From: Hedera helix
Taxonomy: Eukaryota; Streptophyta; Magnoliopsida; Apiales; Araliaceae
NCBI GenBank assembly: GCA_947179155.2
Contig: OX359276.1
Coordinates: 44,205,953-44,269,952 of the forward strand
Reading direction: 5' to 3'
DNA length: 64,000 bases
Part shown: one piece after another, positions 33,100-45,383 of the stretch
How the letters are laid out: every line of letters starts with the position of its first letter
Numbering within the stretch: position 1 is the first letter of the stretch
Program-made: the position numbers and the translations under genes
Notes under the pieces: model-generated
Seen by the model: only the letters and a program-made list of their open reading frames with translations
What the model was told of the DNA's origin: nothing
The model's database searches: none

Positions 33100-35199
33100 A
33101 TTACATACATAATGTGGATACATATTACAAAGGTAATCGGTGATGTTCTCTTACTTTTTTGACAACTCAGGTTTCAAATTAAGTAGATTTGTAGGATATT
33201 CAGCCTCCTTATTATATAGTTGTTGGTGCTATGAGATCCTAAAGAGATATCATCTGTAAACTGCAAGTGTTGAAATAATGGTGGTACTATTTTGCGAGGG
33301 CTTGGCTCTTTGTACCCAAATGTTTTTTTTATAAGAAATTTTTGTTTATGATGGTGTCCGATCTTTTTGAGCATCTCTTAGTGATATCTGAATGCTAGTT
33401 TATAATTAGTTTCTTAGAAGAAAAACATTAAAGACTGAATAAACATGAAGATATTATATGGAATGAATTGATAGTAATTGATAGCGGGTCGGTCCGTCTG
33501 CCTACCTCTACCTAACGTACCTAAAATGTGGTCTCGATTGGATAGAAAGAGTTGAGATTTTTTTGGTTCAAGTCATATTAATGTCCTGCTTGATAGCCGA
33601 CAGAATGAAGAAAGATCATGTTGAATGGATTCGAGTGCACAAATATTGCAAAGAAAACCGAGGAATGATATTTGATATTTGAGAAGGGGAACTTGGGTCT
33701 CCTTTTGAGTTTAAATTCAAAACAAGTCATAGTGCGTCCACACAATTAAAGTGATTTTTTTTAAAGTTCAAGGTATTAATTTATATTTAGACCTTAAATA
33801 TATTATTCCTGGTCCGCACAACTAAAATGCCAATAATGAGTTTAGGATGCGTAGATCCAAAATTATGAAAACCCACAGAAACATCTCATCTCTCATTCTC
33901 TTGTCCTCTCTCTCGACTTTCCCTTCTAAACAGATCCGTAAGCAAATAATATAAAATCTCTTTTTCACATAGATTCAAAGGAAATTGCAAATGTAGTATA
34001 CAATTAGATTATCACGTTGTCTGTTTTATCTTCTAAAACCTCATCAAATTAAAATTCAAGTTCTTTCACTAATTTCATCAGTAAAACTCATTTATATATT
34101 TCTTTTTTCTCCATAACTTTTTCATCATTAATTCTTCCTAAAACTCGTAATTTTTTTAAGACCAATTTCATGAATCTAAAAAATTCAAAAATCTAAGAGT
34201 TTGGGTATATTAGAAAATCGTAGCCTGTATATATATATATATATATGATCTAAAATGATAGTAAAGGCTATAGTGTTTATACACATAAGCATGTATATGA
34301 AGATAGAGATCGAAGATAAAAGAGAAGTTGAAGCATGGAGAAGAAAAACAGAGAAAGAAAAGGTATAGCGGTATGCTAGATATACCGTCCGAACGAGGAT
34401 ATTACAAAAATACCATTATTTTTATTATTATAATAATATATTAAATTTTTTAAAACTCACTATCCGCACTATTAAAGTGCGGGTCCTAAAAGTATTTTGG
34501 TTATTTTTGCATTCGCATTTTAGTTCTGCGAGTTCTTTCAAACTAAAGTGTAAACGAGTGATAATCTTCAGCATTAGAACTGCAACACAATATGCAATTT
34601 TCACCGTCCGCACTTTAATTAAGTGAACGGAGATATTACAAAATGCCACTATTTTTATTATTATAATAATATATTAAAAATTTAAAAACTCAATGTCCAA
34701 ACTACTAAAGTGTGCATTCTAAGGGTATTTTGATCATTTTTGCGTTCGCACTTTAGCTGTGCGAGCTCCCCAATTGAATGATTACAATCTGTTGTAAAGA
34801 TAATCTTAAATTTATAACATTGATTATGAATCAGCATATATATATATATATATATATATAGAAACCACTACGATACATTTAACAATTTGCGAGCATTGAC
34901 CAAAAACGGTGTAGTTTTATATACATAATCTAACATTTTTTTGTTAATTTAAGACAAAATTTAAGCTCATACACTACTTCACTAGAAGCAAAAATTTGAA
35001 CTCTCTCGGTTTTAGTACATAATGGGTTAACAATTGGGCGAAGACCCTAAGTTTAATCCAACATACTTGAATATACAAGATCACCGAGTTTCCTGAACTT
35101 CTCTTCTACCCATAACTATAATTTTGGTAATACTTTCAAGAACAACCAGTTCATTACTTAGGCCGCACTTTCCCCAACAAAACACCAGCTCTATTGTGC
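33100..35199. other. intergenic with a tandem duplication
   Basis: Holds no gene I can support. It includes the repeat pair at 34393-34765 and two AT microsatellites (34229-34247 and 34835-34861). Confidence 0.55.
34393..34765. repeat. two-copy direct repeat, ~232-bp period
   Basis: GATATTACAAAA, then ATTTTTATTATTATAATAATA and ACTCA, then TCCGCACTATTAAAGTGCG / TCCAAACTACTAAAGTGTG, then GTATTTTG-TTTTTGC-TTCGCA-TTTAG occur in order from about 34398 and again from about 34630. Each unit contains both orientations of the word CGCACTTTA, so it also folds back on itself. It is probably a tandem or nested MITE. Confidence 0.6.
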
Positions 35200-35337
35200 T
35201 CAATCATGCCAGTTCAAAAGAAGAACAGTACATCTCCATATTATATAAAGTCTAGCCTTTTGCTGTCGAATTTGTTTCGAACATCTTTGCCATGACCGCA
35301 GTTTTGAGCACCCAACTGGGAAAGAATTCACTGCCAT
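35200..35337 (-). CDS. DVL: DVL/ROTUNDIFOLIA-like (RTFL) small polypeptide
   Basis: A 45-residue intronless frame from ATG at 35335-35337 to TGA at 35200-35202. The C-terminal part, SWQRCSKQIRQQKARLYII and then WRCTVLLLNWHD, matches the conserved DVL/RTF domain: basic stretch, ARLYII(W/R)RC, hydrophobic (V/L)LL, terminal W-H/R-D. These plant-specific plasma-membrane peptides restrict cell proliferation along organ axes when over-produced. The N-terminus (MAVNSFPVGCSKLR) is short, as in the smallest members. The peptide ends at the conserved WHD with no extension. A TATA-like CTTAAATA complement lies about 90 bp upstream, supporting independent transcription. One unusual residue is Asn where many members have Cys/Arg in LLCWHD. 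It is too short for ordinary gene finders and easily missed. Confidence 0.85.
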   Translation of the reverse strand: MAVNSFPVGCSKLRSWQRCSKQIRQQKARLYIIWRCTVLLLNWHD

Positions 35338-35425
35338 GAAAATTCTTAGCAAGTGAACTAGAACTTTGGTTGGAAGTTGTGAAGTTTGTTATGTGGAATG
35401 AAGGGGTTCTTGGGGGAATAAGGCC

Positions 35426-35433
35426 CTTAAATA
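35426..35433 (-). promoter_or_regulatory. TATA-like box of the DVL gene
   Basis: TATTTAAG on the minus strand, 89 bp upstream of the DVL start codon and in a locally GC-richer setting. Spacing fits a short leader. Confidence 0.5.
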
Positions 35434-38096
35434 CAGAGGGAATTGGGGATATGTAAGAATTGGAATATGTGGTGGAGGAAAGAAATTGGGCCCTCTTTAA
35501 ATGGGTCCATTAATGTATGAGAATGATAGAACAAACAGACATACGTGCTTGTCTCCTTGCTTATCCTTCTTGAAAAAGATTTGACATCAACTCCTTTCTC
35601 AAGAGGGTCATTACTGTCTCACGTTGCCAGATACTATACAGATATGCATGGGCTTATTTTTCTTCTTCTTTGTTTTTTTTCTTATTTTAATTGTTTATGC
35701 TTAGATTTAATTTGAGAATCTGTCAGTTGTTGTATGAGCATTTTAGGACAAATAGTCCATCCATGTAAGACTGTTGAAGAGAGTGGGTTGTCATACTTAT
35801 TTCATGCAAGTAAAAGGAAGTTGCAATTTGTAAGATACTTGTGTAACAAAGGTCGTTCGAAATTCAACTCTCTGTTATATTCATGCAATTCGTTTTGTAG
35901 ACTTGGCCAAATGGATCGTCCATTTCAAACTATTTGAAATCAGGATCCTCAAGGTTTTTGAACTACCAAGTATCGGTATAAAAACTGGAAATCACTTTCA
36001 TCCGAATTCCGTATTTGAGATGGTATCATGAAAATATCATGGATGGATAGGAATAATGCCACAAGTTCATCACATTAACCATTATTCTTCGTTAGGTTTG
36101 AATTAAACTGTTGTCCAAGTCAATCCGACATAATGTTTGCCACTGATGATTGCCGGCCGTGACAAACCAGTTAAAAGTCACTTCCGTAGTTACATGCACC
36201 ACATGTATGATAACCTTTCCAATAACTCTCATGTCCTATAATAATAGCTCTTCTCGAAGAGAAACAACAAATGCTGATATTTCACCCTCAAATGTGACCC
36301 CTTTACTCGACATATTGAAAGACAAAAAAATATAGTCTCACCTCATTTATAAAATATAAATAAATTAGAATTATATTTTTTCGTCATAGGTAAAATTAGA
36401 GGATAATTTTTTCGGATAAATTTAAAATTTTTCCTGACACATTTAGCCACCCATTAAGGATCAAACAAGTCCATGGCGTGACACATTACCTCTTGGGTTG
36501 TGGTCGCCACGTGTGAGATTCCAAAAGAGGGTCCAAGCCAAGTTGAATTGTATTCAACTCCGTTTCATAAAAAGAGTAAAATATATCACAAAATAGTGTT
36601 TTTTTAAATTGATAAGAATATAAAATAATATAATATGTTTAAACTTGTTATCATAATTACATTATCTTGCAATTAACATTGACTAATAATTTGTTATTTT
36701 TAAGGGTACTCCTATAAGAGAGATACATTCTTAATATTTGTATAAGACTTTTTTGTGAGACAGACGAATATATAACCTTGTCTAAATGAGAAGAAGGAAA
36801 GATTCAGTCTCTTTTTGCAGTGAGAAAATGTGACAATTTGTAGGCCCTACCTGGGGGATAAGTTTGAACCCGTGCGCCTGATGAATGATTGGGAAGGGAT
36901 AGTATCCAGCTAGTGCATGTGTGCAGAAGTGTTCAAAAAAATCGGTCTAATAAATTTTTTGTGTATATTGAACTAGTTCGAATTGGACGATTCAATATAA
37001 ATAATAATCGATTCGGTACCGGTTCAACATTTTGGTAGTCCGGTATATATCGGATCGTACCGATTATTTTATTTATTTCTAATTATTATTATTATTATTA
37101 TTAAATAATTACTACTAATAATAAAAATAATACTAATAATAATAAAAATAATACTAATAATTATTATTATTTTTGGTTAAAAACAGGTTCGGTATACCGG
37201 TTCAATCAGTACCGATTTCGATACCGAGTTTTACGTAAATTCAATACCGGTTCAGTCCGATTTAAACTAGATAAACACCCCTACATGTGTGCACAATGGA
37301 GATTAGTATTAAGTTTAGTTCGGTTATGAGAATGTTGTTGTTTCTTCTACCATTACTGTTTCCAGGCCGAATTAGTATAATTACGCAATATCCATCTTAA
37401 TTATTAAAAAATAAGACATGACATTAAAATTTATATCACGCCTTACTTTTTAATGTTGTGTATATAAACTTGTCCTTCCAAGGCTCCTAGTTGTTAAGGT
37501 CCCAATTTAATATTATTTGCTCTGGATCAGTTGCAAATATGCACAACTTTGATGATATTTTAAACATAACTACACAAGAGTCTCATTTTAGAAACAAAAA
37601 AGATACATGCATATTATGAAATTTCACCATCTCATTTGTCTCCCAACTCCATTTGACAAACATTAAAACAGCACCCGCTAGCTGTGACAAATAATTCCCT
37701 ATTCAGATTTATGCGTAATTATGCAAGTTGAAGGCCAACAGAGACTTGAAAGGAGCATATTATGAGGTCTAGATGGCATTAGGGTATTAACTAATTATAA
37801 CAAAAAAATTGAAAAAAGCACACTGGTAAAAAACATGCACTCTTTCATTACACAACTCCAAAGGGGCAGCTCATATTTCATGGTCAAATATGGATTTTCA
37901 AGAAATACAACAAAATTAATAAATAACTGAAATATATAAATATCAGCAAGGAAAAAAGGTGGACCAAAAGAAGAATTAAACATACAACAGTGTTCACTCC
38001 AACCTATCAAAAAGAAAATCACTATTCACTACCAGGTATCTTTAGCTTCATTATGCCCTCAATTGGATTAACTCGTACAACTAAACTAAATGTTTC
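35434..38096. other. intergenic between DVL and GPX genes
   Basis: DVL upstream region, then AT-rich DNA with a MITE-like element at 36926-37283. Open frames such as 35734-35937 and 36150-36335 show no recognisable domain. Confidence 0.55.
36926..37283. mobile_element. hAT-type MITE with CCGGT-rich arms
   Basis: Flanked by the direct repeat CATGTGTGCA (36916-36925 and 37284-37293), at least 8-10 bp long. The ends GAAGTGTTCAAA and (complement) TAGGGGTGTTTA are loosely inverted. Both arms carry GGTACCGGTTCA / TACCGGTTCAAT words around an ATT/ATA-repeat centre. The layout equals that of the other hAT MITEs in this window. Confidence 0.7.
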
Positions 38097-40711
38097 TTAC
38101 GCTTGCCCCAAAGCTTTCCGGATGTCTGCCTGCATAAAAAAATACAAAGGAACAAACCATGAAATATAAATTTAATTAAACTGCCAGGAAATGCATGGAT
38201 ATCTAGCCTGCGTGTGTGTAAAGAGGAAAGAGAAAGACCAGGAGGGATCTTACCTCAATGGCTAACGGTGAGGTAATTGTGGCATACCGTTGGATAAGGT
38301 GCCCTTCCTTATCAACGAGAAACTTGGTGAAATTCCATTTAATGCTAGACCCAAAAATTCCATTTTTACTGCTAGCTTTAAGGAAATTGTAAATGGGTGC
38401 TGCATTTTTACCGTTGACACGTACCTAGCAATGAAAGGCCCATTGTGGAATATAATAGAAAAGGACAATTTTGTTCAATCTCACTAGTAGATTAAAGAAA
38501 GTAATATTAAATGAGCTGCACAATAGGTAACAAGACCGAATAATAAAAGCAGTCTAATCGTAAGCACTTCGCGTTCTTCAAGGGCAACATCCAGTTACAA
38601 TTCTTCGCATTTATAGTCCTTTCTATAAATGGACTAAGACTTGCTAACGCTTTTAGGTTGTCATAAGATATATCTTGATCGACTAGAGATAAGTTGGTAC
38701 ATATTTGACCCATGGGGCATAGTGTTCAGAATGCAGGTGTAGTGTCAAACCTACAGGTCCTCCTTTTAAGGTGAAGCAACAGCTCTAGGAATAAGATGCA
38801 TGCAATCTGTATGGTGAGCTTCCTAATTTTTTGGTTAAATTTCCAAGGACAGTTAAGGGAACTTCTAAACTAAGACACAGGCTAGGGAAGTATACAAAAT
38901 AATGAAAATGGAAAGTACGCGACCAGATTTAAATTTCTATTATTCTAAAGAAGCTCAAAGGGACAATGAACAGTCGTACTTAACTTTAGACTTGAGGTTT
39001 TCTCTTTGCCTTCTGTGATCAATGTTCTAAAGATCGTTAAGCGGACCTAATCAGCGGAGGGAGTGCCAGCACCTAGGCGGTTTCCTATGCAAATTAGGCG
39101 TTTTCTTAAGCAATTTCATTTATTTATTTTTCTACTGTACGTACTTGTTATACTATACAAAGCACATTGTAGATGTAAACTTTTAAAATTTTATGTGTGA
39201 AACATTACCAAAAAGACAATCTTTTAAGACTTCATTAATTCTTTTTAAGTATTATAGAGTTTCAAGGTATAGGTCCAATTCCATCTAGGCAGAGGTCTAG
39301 GCGCACAACCAAATCGAGACAATACAGGACCGGGGATTGTTTAGACCTAAGCGGGCATTTTTAGAACACTGTCCGTGATCAAGCTTCAACTTATAGCTAC
39401 AATATTTTTCACACATAAGCCAGTCTCAAATTGTATGCCTGCCAGAGGATCATTTACTCCAGCTCCCCACTAGTAAAAAAGTCGAAACATTTAAAGTGAG
39501 TAACCATTAGGTTGCAATGGCCTATTTACGTCGAACTTGCGTTGGTTTAAAACGGGGCAACAATCCCAAATTTTGACTGAAACAAAGAGCAAAAAGAAAA
39601 TGAGTAGTCCGTTAACTAGAGTCGCGAAACTTTTACATACTTACATAGCACTTATTTTATATTTTCAAGCAGATGCATCAGAGTAAGTTTCTACAAACAG
39701 TATCCGATTTTTCTAACCACATTTTGACTGAAAAGTGCACGATAATATCTATTCCACTACAAGCATGAAACAGAAAAATCAGCATCTGTAAGTTATCACG
39801 TCATCACACTGCTTACCTTTTGAAAGACTGGGAAATCTGCCTTAAATCTTGTACAAGCAAATTGTTGTGCCTCCTCAGCCGTTCCCGGCTCTTGGTTCAG
39901 GAATTGATTGCATGGGAAGGCCAATATCTCAAGACCTAAACTCGCAAATCAAACTTATGTACATTGAAATAATGAAATCTCAACAAATCTATAATCAAAA
40001 GAAATAAATCCTAAATAGTGAAGTAATGTTTTAGTCAAGAGAGCCAAAACTGATTTTAGCACAACAGAATATTTGGGTCATCATGCAGATTCACGCCACA
40101 ATTTAAAGTAATTAATTATAACTAGACATTTCCACAACAAAAGAGCCTTTTTTGGAAAGTTAAACTTCAAAGTCTTGTGATGTTTCGAGATTACCATGCA
40201 TAATACACGTTCTTACACAAAATGTACTAGTATTATATAATACTCCCTCCATTGACTTTCAAATGAGAAACTGAAGAAAGGAGTATTCCAAACGTAGATG
40301 TTAAGAAGAAAGTAGCATGGGTAAGGTTATATAATTATTGAACATATCAAAATAGCATCTGTAGGAAAAGTAACAGGTATCTAAAAAAATCAAATTAAAA
40401 AATCTAACCTTTATCCTTGTACTTGTTGTAAAGCTCAGTCAACTGGGTGAAGTTTGAATTTGTGAAACTGCTGTTCTTCCCCACATATGTAATTTCAAGA
40501 ACATAAATAATCAGTAAAAGTAACAAAAAAGAAAATAGCTATAAAAAGGGTAAAGAGTTGGGAAAAAGGGAAAGAACCATTTTGAAGCAACATTGACGAT
40601 TAGAAGGACTTTCCCTTTGTAGATGCTAAGGTCCACCTCCCGATTCTTGCTATCCTGCAACTCACAAGTAAACCCTAACTTTCTGAGAATCCAAAGGTCT
40701 CATAAAAATAA

Positions 40712-40755
<44 letters not shown>

Positions 40756-40881
40756 GTGTGTGTGTGTGTGTGTGAAGAAATCAAAAGGGGAGGGTTATAT
40801 GCAACTAGAGATGTAGAAAATTGATACCTTAACAGTGAATTCATGGACAGATTTTTGAGGGACTGAAGCAGAAGAACCCAT
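38097..40881 (-). CDS. GPX: thioredoxin-dependent (phospholipid hydroperoxide) glutathione peroxidase, 6 exons
   Basis: Exons on the minus strand: 40881-40828, 40654-40578, 40470-40409, 39935-39817, 38424-38254, 38129-38097; all phase-consistent, 516 nt, 171 residues. Plant GPX enzymes reduce lipid and hydrogen peroxides, mainly with thioredoxin. Visible: MGSSASVPQKSVHEFTVKDS, YKGKVLLIVNVASKC with the peroxidatic Cys (Cys, not selenocysteine), the signature LEILAFPCNQF with the catalytic Gln, NQEPG, ACTRFKADFPVF with the resolving Cys, and KWNFTKFLVDKEG with catalytic Trp and Asn. So the tetrad Cys-Gln-Trp-Asn is complete. After the Cys it reads SFTNSNF where most relatives have GLTNSNY. There is no transit peptide, so it is probably cytosolic (GPX2/6-like). 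Intron 5 contains a hAT MITE. Confidence 0.93.
39020..39371. mobile_element. hAT MITE in GPX intron, same family as the element at 5787
   Basis: The ends CAATGTTCTAAAGATCG and (complement) CAGTGTTCTAAAAATG match the ends of the 5787-6561 element. Subterminal CCTAGGCG / CTAGGCGC words are shared. Flanks TCTGTGAT (39012-39019) and TCCGTGAT (39372-39379) are an 8-bp target duplication with one mismatch. At 352 bp it has lost all coding sequence. Confidence 0.85.
40719..40774. repeat. (AT)n(GT)n microsatellite in GPX intron 1
   Basis: About 33 bp of TA repeats followed after TACAT by about 20 bp of GT repeats. Confidence 0.95.
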
Positions 40882-42105
40882 TTTCAGCTGAAAAGTATGG
40901 AATCTTGAACAGGGAGGGAAATGAGGATAATAAAATAAATAAGGTCAAAAGAAAAAAGAAAGGCTGAATGTTTCCCTCAACTTAAACGCCAATTTTAAAA
41001 ACTTTTAGTTGTGACATATTGCACCCTTAAAGTTTCAAACATTGTTATTAATTTATTATTTGAATTAATTTCCCAGTCAAACTAGAATACGTGTAGCGTG
41101 TAAAATGAGAGGACCGTATTATATTAGGGTCTGTTTGTGAATAAATTTTTTTTTTTATAATTTAGAATTAAAATTTTAATAAATCTATAAATAATTCTCG
41201 AATATGATTTTAGTAGTATATAATTAATACTTAATAAAATCTTAATTTATTAATGCAAAAAATATAAATCCTCTTAAATTTGTTGAAAAATTAATCCAAA
41301 AGATAAATGATGTAAAATTTTATCCCCGACTTCAGCTTTTATAAAAGAAAATGTAAATTTACCATCGTTCAAAGGAAAAATTATTTCATGTTTTTGAAAT
41401 AAATAAATAGTATATTTTTTCCTCTCATATATCTGTGGTTCCATCACAATCACAGGCGGGCCTCATAGATATATGAGAGGAAGAAACATATTATTCACTT
41501 GCTCCATGAGTATGAAATAATCTCTTCATCCAACGAAATTTGAATAACTTTAATGCTTGCTTCTATATTAAAAGAAAAATTATAAACTTATGCGAAAAAA
41601 TTACTTGTTAACCTTACCCGTAAAAAAGACAAAAAAATATAATCTTACTTCATTTATATTTTATAAATGAGGTGGAGTCATATTCTGTTATCTTTTATGA
41701 AGATAAGTCTTATAGATAATTTTTTTGGACAAGTATAGAACCACTCGTATTAAAAAGACTATTAGCCCAAAGCCCAAGGGTAACATCGATCTCTGAAGCT
41801 TTCTGCTATCTTACTTTTTCTTAATAAGGAATTAAGAATAATAGCTGATACATATAGTAGGCAGCATTGAAATAAGTTACATCTTCTGTTTTCCATTCTC
41901 AAGCCACAGTCTCACTCTGCAATTGCAGAAGAGATGGTAAAGTACAAATATACAATCACACCCCAACACTTGCTATTCTCGTGTGCCATTCCCGTATTGT
42001 TCATTGACAAGTGACTCAATTACCGAGGAAAATTAGGACAAGTAAATTGACGCCGCAAAAGATCAGAAATATCTTTTAATGAAATTACTCTTTTTACCCG
42101 AAAGA
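40882..42105. other. intergenic with foldback sequence
   Basis: GPX upstream region, then AT-rich DNA. An inverted pair CCTCTCATATATCTGTGG / CTCATAGATATATGAGAGG lies near 41420-41484. Another stretch (about 41620-41700) resembles sequence near 36320-36400 (ATATAATCTTACTTCATTTAT-like), suggesting a dispersed MITE. Confidence 0.45.
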
Positions 42106-43205
42106 GAAGGAGTTGGAAACCTCCAGGCTCCAGCGTTCCCCAACATCATGCGGAGGTGTTTCTATTCTATCATGGTCACTGTAAAAATTCCCTCTTATCT
42201 GTGTTCTGCGCGAAGTGGAACCTGCTAGGATAAGCTTGGGGGGATCTCCATCCTCGTCTGCAAACGCTGATCTGCTTTCATATAAGAAAACTGATTTGAC
42301 GGAGCAGGATGAGGTGGTCTTAAATGAAATGCCTTGTTGTGCGAGGTGGCACCGTCTACTTGCGGAACACTAGTCAGCGCTCGAAGAGCAAAAGGTAACA
42401 GACTCTGGTATCAGCATCTGAATGTCTCTGTTTTTCAGGAGCATGATAGTGAACTGCATCCGAGATCATTGGGTTAGTTCTAGGTGCAACCGGCAGCTGA
42501 TCAATGAATAGCTGTTTGTCGACTTTAGTAATCTGCAAATGCATGTCAAATCAAAGCAAAAAAGTAAGTAAATACCAGCTGTTTAAGACAGTGGGAAACA
42601 AATCGAATAAAAAGGAGTAGCTCAGCTCACATGTATACTAGTAGTTGAATCAAGAACGCTAGTAGTTGGTTCTGGAACTGCAGACTGTGGCGGAGGGGTG
42701 GAGGAGGAGGAGATGTTGGCAAAGGAGGATATGAGGGTGGCACATCCTTAGGCAGCGGAGGGGGCAGAGGGAGATTCTGTTCAAACAGCTGATGTGAAAT
42801 CTCTGCAGTATTAACTCTACGATTACTGGCGCTAATCAATTGAGCTTGACAAGAGAGAGCCACATCCTCCATTTCAAGTTCTCCATCTACATCTTCCAAT
42901 ATAAAAACCAGGAAGCTGAAAACTTGAAATGGAGGATGTGGCTCTCCTCTCACCATACAAAAACCAGGAAGCTGAAAACTTGAATTGCTGAAGCAATAGA
43001 TAAGATCAATATTTGACAGTCCAAAAAATAGTTAATCTCTTCAAAAAATTCATACGTTCATTTCTGCTCTATTCTTCTGAATTAAAATTTCTTAATATCA
43101 AGTGAAGAAGGAAAAATTAATAAATACCTTCCATATTCATCAACCATGCCCTCCACTTCTCTAAGTGGATCATCAAAAGCCCGTGATCATGGGAAGCTGA
43201 ATTAC
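42106..43205 (-). pseudogene. HUA2: HUA2-like (PWWP-domain ENHANCER OF AG-4 family) 3' gene fragment
   Basis: HUA2-like proteins are nuclear PWWP/CID factors affecting flowering genes. On the minus strand about 43187-43134 reads RAFDDPLREVEGMVDEYG and ends at a donor (AG|GTATTT). After a short intron, 42983 onward reads SFQLPGF and ILEDVDGELEMEDVALSCQ, then a Pro-rich stretch (LPLPPPLPKDVPPSYPPLP). Further on, about 42360-42106 gives AFHLRPPHPAPSNQFSY, KADQRLQTRMEIPP, and in another frame RGNFYSDHDRIETPPHDVGE. These are the order and wording of the HUA2-like C-terminus. Stops and frame changes, plus a rearranged inverted segment near 42855-42946, show it is dead. The 5' part (PWWP and CID domains) is absent. 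Intron retention indicates a DNA-level fragment. Confidence 0.75.
42855..42946. repeat. 26-bp perfect inverted repeat in HUA2-like fragment
   Basis: Left arm 42855-42880 (GAGAGCCACATCCTCC then ATTTCAAGTT) is the exact complement of right arm 42921-42946, with a 40-bp loop. In addition AAAACCAGGAAGCTGAAAAC recurs directly at about 42904 and 42960. Together they look like a template-switch scar. Confidence 0.9.
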
Positions 43206-44995
43206 TGACGGAATCAAGGTCTCGACTATGGCGGCGGATAATCGACTAATGACAATTTTACATAAAAGTAAATTATTTTCTCCATATAGTGCGTAGCATT
43301 TAGATTATGATTGCATTAGAATGAGTTTCCTCTTGATCACAATCATCGACTCTTTAAATTTAAATTAGATACTGTGTAGAAGTAAAAGTAATAGTAGTAG
43401 AAATAAACAACAATATTTTATATTTTAATTTTTTTAATATTATTTTAGTCAAGCTTAAGAGCATCAAAAAAATGAATTGGTAATCGGTAAAATGAAATAA
43501 TATCTTCAAATTAATTTTTAAATATCATTAATAGAAGTTGAAGCTGTTGGAGAAATGGTTTATTAGTTACCGTCGGGCCGTCTTCCAAGCACCGTGGCAA
43601 ATAGGCCAATTCCCTTATGCAGTCAACTTTAAAATAGAATAGTACTATGACAGCCTGTTGGCATTAAAATAAGTACAAGTGTATAATATTAAACACAAAA
43701 TTAAATATAATATTTTGATTTTAATTATTAAAAAATAAGATTTAACACAAAAAATTATGTTAAATTTTTTTTTTTAATAATTAAAATATTTAAAATAATG
43801 TTTGGTTGTATCGGTCTGATAACATCACGACCTTAACCGCACTGCTCTCCAGAGCGAATTATCTTTCCATTTGTATCTTCTTTGTTTTGTCTCATATAGT
43901 AGCCATTTGGCACAAAAAAAAGAAGCTTCTGCAACATAAATTATTGTTAAAAAATGCATTATCCAAATAAAAAAACAAAGAATTGGATTAAGTAACTACT
44001 TATGTATCACGTAAGGTGTCATGAAAGTTATATTATTCCGGATAACGTTGAAAAAATATAAATATTTTTACATGTATTTTTAATATTTTTACATGTATTT
44101 TTAATATTTTTATATAATTCTCTCTCACATAAGTGTAAAGTGAGTCTCATAAAATTCATATGAGAGAAAATTATTTGAAAATATTAAAAATATATATAGA
44201 AATAATATTCTCAAAAATAAAATATAAAAGAATAGGGGATAAAGTTATGGGTTTTTTTTGAGTTGTTATCTATTTGTCCGGTGCTATTGTGGTTAAAATA
44301 TTTTATATAACTTTTACGATATGGTGTGACACAAAGATTGGCTTCACAAAAAAGCCTTCACGAAAAAGAATTGAATATTATTATTGTAAAACAATATTTA
44401 ACGAGAATACTATGGAAAAGAGTTTTATGAGTGAATATTATTGAAAAAATAACTTTGTCAATAATATAGTAAACAAAGAATTAATTTATGCAAGGTGAAG
44501 CCTAGCAGTAGAGATCCCTCCTGCTACTGTGTAATGTAATTCGAGTCCGTTTGTTAACAATAAATCAGAATTTTAGCAAGCGTATCAAAAGATTAAAAGG
44601 TATATTTTTCAGACTCTCGATCCCTAGGTTCTTAGGATTGAAATGTATTGCAAAGCTCGTTGGTTATCATACCAAACATAAAAAAGGCAAAACCTATAAA
44701 AGGAAAACCTGTGTTTACTTGCTAGGCAAACAACTTTCTAAATAGTTATGCCGGTTGCGACAAATGGGAACATTTGAATGTTGCCAGAAAACTACAAAAC
44801 ACAAGATGGTTGGTTGTACGGTCTTGGTCTTGTGAGCAATATCATGACAAGGATCTGTTATAATCATATGTGCAACAATTTGATCTGTTATAATATTCCA
44901 TTTTTTGTCCAGGTTAGTTTAATACTCTCTTGTGAAATATTTTTCGAGATTATTTTTATGAAATAAAAGAGTATCGCTATAAAAAGTATTTTAAC
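43206..44995. other. AT-rich intergenic, no gene seen
   Basis: Contains a foldback near 44045-44215 (ATATTTTTACATGTATTTTT repeated, facing GAAAATATTAAAAATATAT) and a weak tRNA-like block at 44490-44555. The frames 44551-44745 and 44778-44966 show no known motif. Confidence 0.5.
44490..44556 (+). repeat. possible tRNA-like SINE head
   Basis: AAGCCTAGCAGTAGAGATC resembles an A box and ATTCGAGTCCG at 44541 resembles a B box, about 35 bp apart. No terminal tail or target duplication was found. Confidence 0.3.
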
Positions 44996-45383
44996 ATTCT
45001 CTCATTTGGCTAAAATACTATTTATATACAAAACATAATGCTTACGATCATTAATTTGGCCAAGTATGAATTTAATATCTATATCCCGTTCAAATAAAAG
45101 CACCAATACGAATTAATACAATCTTTGTGTCACTATTAACACAAGATCCTCATTAGTTACATAACTAGCACTTTCATTAAAGCAAGGATTAACATTAAGC
45201 ATAATAGGTATAAATAGAGTTTACATAAGTGATAATAAATTAAACTCATTCATATGGTCCAAACATAACTGTTTGCTCATAAGTTCTCAAGTGTGCATAA
45301 TAAAGAGAATAGGAAATCATAAACGTAATGTGAAGTTAAAACAAAGAGCTCAAAATTAAGTTGTTTTACATCAAAGTAACTTA

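Noticed and set aside
40560..40600. Selenocysteine in the GPX
   Set aside because: The active-site codon is TGC (TG|C split by intron 2), hence Cys as in plant enzymes.
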